DNA of 64,000 nt from GCA-2746605 sp963704835. GTDB lineage: Bacteria > Bacteroidota > Ignavibacteria > Ignavibacteriales > Melioribacteraceae. Below the pieces are notes generated by a model. The model worked only from the letters and a program-made list of their open reading frames with translations, was not told where the DNA came from and did not search any database. Positions 57,624 to 64,000 of this stretch are shown piece after piece (within the stretch, counting starts at the first letter, position 1; each line of letters starts with the position of its first letter). Where the stretch lies: NCBI GenBank assembly GCA_963704835.1, contig CAVPHW010000011.1:186001-250000 (forward strand), given 5' to 3'. Made by a program: the position numbers and the translations under genes.

Positions 57624-59533
57624 CTAACTGAAATTTACTGTAAAGTTAGTTCCGGAGCCTTTTTCACTACTGACATTAATTGTAGCCTTATTTAAATCAC
57701 AATATCCCTTTACAAGTGCAAGTCCTAAACCATTTCCATCATATTTACGTTTATAACCCGATGTTTCCTGAGTAAAAGGTTTAAATAAATTACCCATATA
57801 TCTTTCTGAAATTCCTATTCCGGTATCTTGGATTGAGACGTAAACTTTATTCAAAATATCATTCTTAATTTTAATTGTTACGGAACCTTTATGAGTAAAT
57901 TTAATAGCGTTATCAATTATATTGGAAAAAACATCTTTAATTGTAAATCGGTCAAATTTTAGTATTCCAGAATCAATTGAATTAATTAATTGCAGTGTAA
58001 TATTTTTTTCTTCTGCTCTTGGATTATACTCTTTAATTAATTCTTCTAATATTTTAACTAGATCATTTTCCTTAAACTCAGGCTCATAATTTCCTGTATG
58101 CAATTCGGATATTTTTACTAGCAAATCAATGGTTCTAATTATTCTTGCCCCGGCATTATCAATATATTGAAATGAATCCAACAAATCTTTAGGAAGAGTT
58201 GCTTCAAGTTCATGTTTTAATAGTGCAGTAAAACTTAACAATGTATTTACCGGAGTTCTTATCTCATGTGATATTTGTGTTAAAAAATCTGATTTCAACC
58301 TGTCTGACTTTTCAGCTTCTATTTTACTTTTAATAAGCTCATCTTCAATCTGTTTCTGTTTAGTAATATCTTTCAAAATAGCACTAAAATAAATTGAAGA
58401 GCCTTCTTCCCAATGAGACAATGAGAGTGAAATAGGAACTAAAGATCCATCTTTTCTTAGCCCTTCAATTTCCACAGTACTGCCCATAATTTTGGGTTCT
58501 CGGGACTTAATAAAACGATCGAAGCCATTATTGTGCATATTGCGATAAGATTCAGGTACTAAAACTCTAATAGATTGATTCATAATTTCTGCGGGAGTGT
58601 AGCCAAATATGTTTTGGGCACTTTTATTCCATACTAATATTTTACCCTCGGAATCACAAATAATAATCGCGTCAATTGCCGATTCAACAATAGATTGAAA
58701 TTTCAATCCATCTCTAATTCTTGCATCTTCTGAATGATTCTTAAACAGATTATTTTCAATAATTTTTCTAATTGTTATATCTTCAACAGTGCCATAAAAA
58801 CATTCTAGATTACCATTTAGATCTTTTATAGCTCTAATATTTTCTTTAAGCTGTATTTTTTTATTATTTGCTATTAACCATTCGTCTTCAAATTCATAAT
58901 AACTACTATTGCCCAAAATTAGTTGTTTTAATTTGTCTCTTTTACCATTAGTAGATAAACCAACTTTAAATGCATTTAGTTCGCTTAATTGTGAAATATT
59001 ATTTAAACCAACAATATCTAAGAATCTTTTATTTGCTGAAACAAAATTACCTTCTGGGTCAAGTTCGTATGATCCATAAGGAGAATTATCGTACAAGTCT
59101 TTGAATTTTTCTTCTTTGGTTTTTAGTTCTTTAAGCAGTTGTCCAATTTCGTATAATTCAAGCTCATATTGGTGTTTCTCAATTTATTTAACAAACTGTT
59201 TTTCAAGTACGTAAAGCTTGTTATTTCATTGAACGGTAAATAATCTGGTGAATTAGAGAATATAGTTGGATCAGAATTAAAATCTTTACTTTCCTCTGTA
59301 ATGAATAAAATTGGTTTTTTTATGTTCACTTCTGTAAATAAATCTATGTTAATACATTCAGTAGGATCTCCATAACAAAGTATTATGTCTAAACCATTCC
59401 AGAAAAGAGCCTTTTTTGATTCTGAGAGGTTTTCTGATTCATAAAATACAGCATCTTTAAAAGAGGTCTTAGTTAAAACTCCTTTAATAAAATTTTTCTT
59501 ATCTTCAGGGAATTGGAATAATAATATGTTCAT
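57624..59533 (-). CDS. Sensor kinase: degenerate receiver, two PAS, HisKA, HATPase; frame broken once
   Basis: The first frame (59123-59533) is receiver-like (MNILLFQFPEDKK, DIILCYGDP) but lacks the phospho-Asp: the residue four before Pro is Cys. At about 59181 one A seems missing. The restored frame then reads a coiled coil (HQYELELYEIGQLLKELK) straight into the first PAS (YELDPEGNFVSANKRFL) and the second PAS (IIICDSEGKILVWNKSAQNIFGY). The H-box is QISHEIRTPVNTL, with NIIDNAIKFTHKG, DTGIGIS and GNGLGLALVKGYCDL in the ATPase domain. The full length is about 635 residues. It is divergent from the CheB-CheR gene, with 236 bp between them. Confidence 0.87.
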
Positions 59534-59769
59534 CTCTACTCTATATGGATGTGTTGCTTAATTTCAATTTTCAATTGTATAAATATCTACGATTATTTCT
59601 GCTTTCAAGTTGATAAGAATATTCCTAATTATGTCTAGGAAAAATCTGATTAACAAAAAAGTATTCTTTGGTAAAATATTTTAGCTTAAGTAGTGAGAAA
59701 AAAATATGCATACATTGAACTTTTTATGAATAATATTGGTAAATTGATTTAATTCAAACCGAACATAAA

Positions 59770-62649
59770 ATGGAAAATCAAACTTCACCATTAGTTGCCC
59801 TTGGCGGATCAGCCGGAGGATTAGATGCGTTTGAAAAATTTTTTCTAAGTGTACCCTCAGATACCGGAATTGTTTTTGTTGTTATTGCACACCTTAGCCC
59901 AAATCATATAAGTATATTGCCAGAACTGCTCCAAAGAAAAACTGAAATGAAGGTTATTCCTATTAAAAATAGAACTTCAATTCAGCCAAATACAGTTTAC
60001 GTTATACCACCTGATATGATGTTGAATATTAAAAAGAACAAACTATATCTTAAACATATTGATCATACGAATAGAGTAAATCTTCCTATTGATTATTTTC
60101 TAACTGAACTATCTAAGAACCATAAAACAAAAGCTGGTTGTATTATTTTTTCGGGAACTGGAACAGACGGAACAATTGGTCTTAAAGCAATAAAGAATTG
60201 TGGAGGAATAACGTTTGCTCAAGATCCTGAATCGGCTAAATATGACGGAATGCCTAAAAGTGCGATTGCAACGGGTTTAGTAGACTATATTCTTCCACCG
60301 GAAAAAATAATTGAACAATTAACTGGTTACTTTGAAAAAGGGAATGTTTTCGTTACTCAAAAGGTGGAATCTATAACTGAAAATACAACAGATAACCTTA
60401 CCCAGATTAATAATTTACTTTTATCAGAAACTGGTCACGATTTTTCTCACTACAAAGCGAACACCATTCTAAGAAGATTGGATAGACGAATGGCAATGAA
60501 CCAGATTAATAATTTAAAAGACTATATAAACTTTCTAAAAATAAGTAACTCTGAAATCCATTTACTCTTCAAAGATATACTAATTGGTGTTACAAATTTT
60601 TTTAGAGATACTGAAGTATTTCAAGAATTAAGAGAAAAAACAATTCCAAATCTCCTAATCCAAAAAGAAGATGGCTCCACTATTAGGGTGTGGATACCGG
60701 CGTGCAGTACTGGAGAAGAAGCCTATTCAATAGGAATGTTAATAAGTGAGGTAGCGAAAGATTTAAATAAGCATTTTGAAGTTAAGATATTTAGTACCGA
60801 TCTTGATGAAGAAGCAATAAGGTTTGCAAGAATAGGCAGATATCACAAATCTCAGATTTCTGAAATCAGTGAAGCAAGACTAAATAAGTTTTTTACCAAA
60901 GAAGATGGCGGATACTATAAAGTAACTAAAAAACTAAGAGACATGATAGTTTTTGCAGAACAAGATATTATAAAAGATCCCCCTTTCGCAAAATTAGACA
61001 TGCTTTCTTGTAGAAATTTATTAATTTATTTAGATCAGGAACTCCAAAAAAAAATTATAAATCTATATTACTACAGCCTAGAACCGGGTGGAATTCTTCT
61101 ACTTGGAACTTCTGAAACAATTGGATCTGATATTGATTTTTTTACTGTAGTAAATAAAAAACTGAAGATATACGAAAGAACACCTAAGTCTCTCAAAAAA
61201 TCCTTAGCCGTTAGTTTTAATTCTATAGGAAAGCTAATTGAAAATGTAAATAATCAGGCAATAAAAATGAATGAAAATAATTTTGAATTTGACCATCTGG
61301 CATTAGTTGAAACTATACTAAAACAGAGCAATAATCCACCTTGTGTAATAATTGATAAAGTTGGAAAAATATTTTATATAAATGGGAAAACTGGAAAATA
61401 TTTAGAACCTCCAATTGGTAAACCAGAGATGAATATACTAGCAATGGCGCGATCGGGACTTAAATTAAAATTATCAAGAGCAATCAATAATGTTATTGTT
61501 GATAAGGAAGCAGTGATTGGAGAAAAAGTAAAAATTAGAATCAATGGAATTAATGCAAATGTTAATCTTTCTGTAAAGCCTTTTTTAATTCCAAAATATA
61601 GAAGTGACTTATTATTGGTTTTATTTGAAGAAATAAAATCCAAACCAGAAGAAGGCAGCAATATTTCTGATGAAAATGAAATAATGCATACCGAAAATCT
61701 TAGAGAAGAATTAGCCTTTACAACAGAAAAACTGCAAACTACCATTGAGGAACTTGAAACATCAAATGAGGAGCTAAAATCAGCTAACGAAGAATTGCAA
61801 TCGACAAATGAAGAGCTTCAATCTGCTAATGAAGAATTGGAGACATCCAAGGAAGAACTTCAATCAATGAACGAGGAATCATCAACAGTTAATAATGAGC
61901 TGCAAAATAGAATTGAAAGTTTGGCTATAGCAAATGATGATATGAAAAATCTTTTAGATAGTACATCGGTGGCTGTAATTTTTCTTGATCAAAAATTAAA
62001 AATAAGAAGATTTACTTCAAGTGCTACCCAAATAATGCCCTTAAAAAAGGGAGATGTAGGCAGAGATATTACCGACTTTTCATCGAACCTAATCAATTTT
62101 GATATTGAAGCTAAATCAAAAAAAGTGTTAGATTCTTTAGCCATTCAGGAGTGGGAAGTAGAGAGCTCATCAGGGAAATACTATTTTATTAAGATTAGAC
62201 CCTACAGAACAACAAATAATGTTATTGATGGTATTGTAATTACGCTAGAAGACATTACAAATCTAAAAATTGTAGAAAAAACGTCAAGGCTTGCGGTTGT
62301 ATTACGTGATTCAAATGATGCCATTTCATTGATTGATAAGGATGGAAAAATACTAGCTTGGAATAAAGGGGCTGAAAAACTCTATGGATACTCCGAAGTA
62401 GCCGCCCTTAAAATAAATTATAAGGAATTACTTTTAGGTAAAACAAAAACTGAAAAGAATAAATTATTTAATAAATTTATCAAAATTGATAAAACTAAAA
62501 CTTTTAAAGATACCCGGATTACAAAAAGAGGGAAAAGATTAGAGGTATTATCGACCATTACTCTTCTAAATGATGAAAAATCAAAAAACAAATTATTTGC
62601 ACTAACTGAATTAGATATTGCTAAAATTAAAGAAATTGTTGAATCATAG
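59770..62649 (+). CDS. CheB-CheR-PAS fusion protein
   Basis: 959 residues. Residues about 8-190 are a CheB methylesterase domain without its receiver (catalytic Ser in GGSAGGLDAF, His in AHLSPNH, Asp in SGTGTDGTIGL). Residues about 205-475 are a CheR methyltransferase (FSHYKANTILRRLDRRM, VTNFFRDTEVF, SAM-binding IPACSTGEEAYSIG). A Glu-rich coiled coil (about 640-725) and two PAS domains follow (VAVIFLDQKLKIRRF; ISLIDKDGKILAWN). There is no kinase core. Such fusions are known outside flagellar chemotaxis and may set methylation of a partner kinase or receptor. A NarL-type kinase gene follows 58 nt later. Confidence 0.92.
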   Translation: MENQTSPLVALGGSAGGLDAFEKFFLSVPSDTGIVFVVIAHLSPNHISILPELLQRKTEMKVIPIKNRTSIQPNTVYVIPPDMMLNIKKNKLYLKHIDHTNRVNLPIDYFLTELSKNHKTKAGCIIFSGTGTDGTIGLKAIKNCGGITFAQDPESAKYDGMPKSAIATGLVDYILPPEKIIEQLTGYFEKGNVFVTQKVESITENTTDNLTQINNLLLSETGHDFSHYKANTILRRLDRRMAMNQINNLKDYINFLKISNSEIHLLFKDILIGVTNFFRDTEVFQELREKTIPNLLIQKEDGSTIRVWIPACSTGEEAYSIGMLISEVAKDLNKHFEVKIFSTDLDEEAIRFARIGRYHKSQISEISEARLNKFFTKEDGGYYKVTKKLRDMIVFAEQDIIKDPPFAKLDMLSCRNLLIYLDQELQKKIINLYYYSLEPGGILLLGTSETIGSDIDFFTVVNKKLKIYERTPKSLKKSLAVSFNSIGKLIENVNNQAIKMNENNFEFDHLALVETILKQSNNPPCVIIDKVGKIFYINGKTGKYLEPPIGKPEMNILAMARSGLKLKLSRAINNVIVDKEAVIGEKVKIRINGINANVNLSVKPFLIPKYRSDLLLVLFEEIKSKPEEGSNISDENEIMHTENLREELAFTTEKLQTTIEELETSNEELKSANEELQSTNEELQSANEELETSKEELQSMNEESSTVNNELQNRIESLAIANDDMKNLLDSTSVAVIFLDQKLKIRRFTSSATQIMPLKKGDVGRDITDFSSNLINFDIEAKSKKVLDSLAIQEWEVESSSGKYYFIKIRPYRTTNNVIDGIVITLEDITNLKIVEKTSRLAVVLRDSNDAISLIDKDGKILAWNKGAEKLYGYSEVAALKINYKELLLGKTKTEKNKLFNKFIKIDKTKTFKDTRITKRGKRLEVLSTITLLNDEKSKNKLFALTELDIAKIKEIVES

Positions 62650-62707
62650 ATTCTTATTATTAGACAAATAATTAATCAGAATTATTCTATTCTGGTTTGG
62701 AGGAAGT

Positions 62708-64000
62708 ATCAAAAAGACTGATCAATTTAATGCTTTCCGCAAATTAGCAGAAAAAAGGCTGAAATTAAATGAAGAAATCTCACCAGATCTATCAGAAGAA
62801 GAAGTATTCAAATTATATCACGAATTCCAAACCTATAAAATTGAACTTGAACTTCAGAATGAGGAACTCAGAGAATCGCAGTCAAGACTTATTGAGTCTC
62901 AAGATAATTTTGTTAAACTTTACGATTTTGCCCCTGTAAGCTACATTTCAGTAACTCAAAAAGGATTGATTGTAAGAGCAAACCTAACAGCTACAGAATT
63001 ATTTGGAGTAGAGAGAAAAAATTTAATTAAAAAAAGATTTTCCCAATTCATTAAGCGAGAAGACCAGGATTTATTTTATTTACTGAGAAAAAAATTACTT
63101 GATACAGAAGTAAGACAATCTGAGGAGCTAAGAATAGTAAATAATAAAGGAATTGAAACTTGGGTTGATCTTAGAGCCGATTTATCACATAACGATATGG
63201 ACAAAACTCAGTTGAATATTGTACTTACTGATATAACTGAAAGAAAAGAGATTGAAATGCAGCATAGATTAAGTGAAGAAAGGTTTCAGCAATTATTCGA
63301 TAATATGTTTAATGGAGTTGCTCTCTATCAACCTATAAACGATGGAGAAGATTTTATAATTCTTGATCTTAATAAAGAAGGTGAAAAATTAAGTAATATA
63401 AAAAGAGAGGATATAATTGGGAAAAAAGTTACTGAGAGTATTTCCCTCCATTAAGGACATAGGATTATTTAAAGTTTTCCAAGAAGTAAACAAAACTGGT
63501 AAACCAAAACATTTTCCATTAACTAGATATGAAGATAAACGAATTACTCAATGGGTTGAAAATCATATATATAAATTACCAGGTGGACAAATTGTTGCGA
63601 TATATAAAGATAGCAGTGCCGAAAAATTGGCTCAAGACGAATTAAGAGAAAGTGAAAATAGTCTAAAAATATCTGGACAAAAATTAAAAAACTTAACCAA
63701 TCACATCAATAAATTAAGAGAAAAAGAGAGAAAAGAAATATCAAGAGAAATACACGATGATATTGGTCAAGCACTTACCGCATTAAAATTAGATTTATCA
63801 TGGATTTCTAAAAAACGCAAAATAAAAGCTGATGATATTTTAGTTAAAATTGAGGAGATGAAACAAAATATTGACCAAACTATTAAATCAATTCAAAAAA
63901 TTTCATTGGAACTAAGACCGGGACTTTTGGATGATCTTGGATTAGTTTATGCAATAAAATGGCAATGCAAACAGTTTTCATCTCGTTCCGGTATTAAATC
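62708..64000 (+). CDS. PAS sensor kinase, NarL type (HisKA_3), frame broken once, 3' end outside window
   Basis: The open frame begins after a stop at 62669 and contains no ATG, GTG or TTG before the conserved start region (KKTDQFNAFRKLAEKRLK). The strong GGAGGA at 62699-62704 points to an ATC at 62708, so either a non-standard start or a base error is likely. A coiled coil and a PAS domain follow (YISVTQKGLIVRANLTATELFGV), then a second PAS. At about 63434 one extra base breaks the frame; corrected it reads VTEVFPSIKDIGLFKVF. Near the window end the HisKA_3 motif REIHDDIGQALTALKLDL and LRPGLLDDLGL are clear. The ATPase domain lies outside. Confidence 0.85.

Noticed and set aside
61374..61745. 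A 123-codon minus-strand frame inside the CheB-CheR-PAS gene
   Set aside because: It is a shadow of the long coding frame on the plus strand, with no start signal.
61735..61910. A short-period repeat that first looked like a tandem DNA repeat (EELQS.NEEL)
   Set aside because: It is the usual Glu-rich coiled coil found in CheB-CheR-PAS proteins, coded with varied codons.
1..64000. tRNA or rRNA genes, insertion sequences, integrases and prophage genes
   Set aside because: I looked for them on both strands and recognised none.

Overview
The window looks like chromosomal DNA of an AT-rich member of the Bacteroidota/Chlorobiota/Ignavibacteriota group, most likely an ignavibacterium. This is inferred from the C-terminal type IX secretion (T9SS) sorting domains with the NFPNPFNPST signature, GldA/GldF/GldG-type genes, multi-PAS histidine kinases and an UpxY/NusG-like factor. 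No rRNA, tRNA, CRISPR array, integrase or transposase was recognised. About 25 genes break into adjacent reading frames by single-base shifts, often at short homopolymers and including the housekeeping gene miaB. This reads more like uncorrected long-read error than real gene decay. Several genes are therefore annotated as one span with the frame breaks noted.

Layout. 1-1454: a partial sensor kinase. 1589-2958: a ferredoxin overlapping a geranylgeranyl-reductase-family flavoprotein. 2994-6507: two lectin-like secreted paralogues. 6835-11242: an NtrB/NtrC-type pair and an orphan PAS kinase with a degenerate receiver. 11310-14123: NusG-like factor, YhaM-type nuclease, sirtuin and bacteriohemerythrin. 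14157-15214: QueD/QueE. 15345-15602: ribosomal protein S20 with a clear terminator. 15670-23358: a long minus-strand cell-envelope cluster (MiaB, SPOR protein, sigma-54 activator, LptE-like lipoprotein, family 2 glycosyltransferase, TPR protein, GlmU-like nucleotidyltransferase). 23530-24924: short-chain dehydrogenase and RpiA. 25039-29340: GldA/F/G and a DUF4340 protein. 29423-33693: a MacA/MacB-like ABC export operon. 33868-37045: FMN reductase and a sulfur-related set (MetZ-like enzyme, OsmC, two YeeE/YedE proteins). 37087-39518: a DUF255 thioredoxin-like protein and a tiny membrane protein. 39628-42409: a four-PAS kinase and a CBM48 protein.

42561-57254 is the most unusual part: six consecutive minus-strand genes for large secreted proteins (two M14 carboxypeptidases, two esterases, a YCF48-type propeller and an SBBP-repeat propeller). 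They have different central domains but very similar 3' ends (T9SS sorting domain). Three also share one terminator hairpin, and three share an almost identical signal-peptide segment. Five sorting domains carry the same palindromic insert of about 60 bp, placed in frame in a loop. The end of the window (57624-64000) returns to signalling: a kinase with an N-terminal degenerate receiver, a CheB-CheR-PAS fusion protein, and a NarL-type kinase that runs off the edge.

Taken together, the window describes a heterotrophic, surface-active bacterium that exports many proteins, modifies its envelope and invests heavily in two-component sensing. Seven sensor proteins are present, but only one conventional response regulator.
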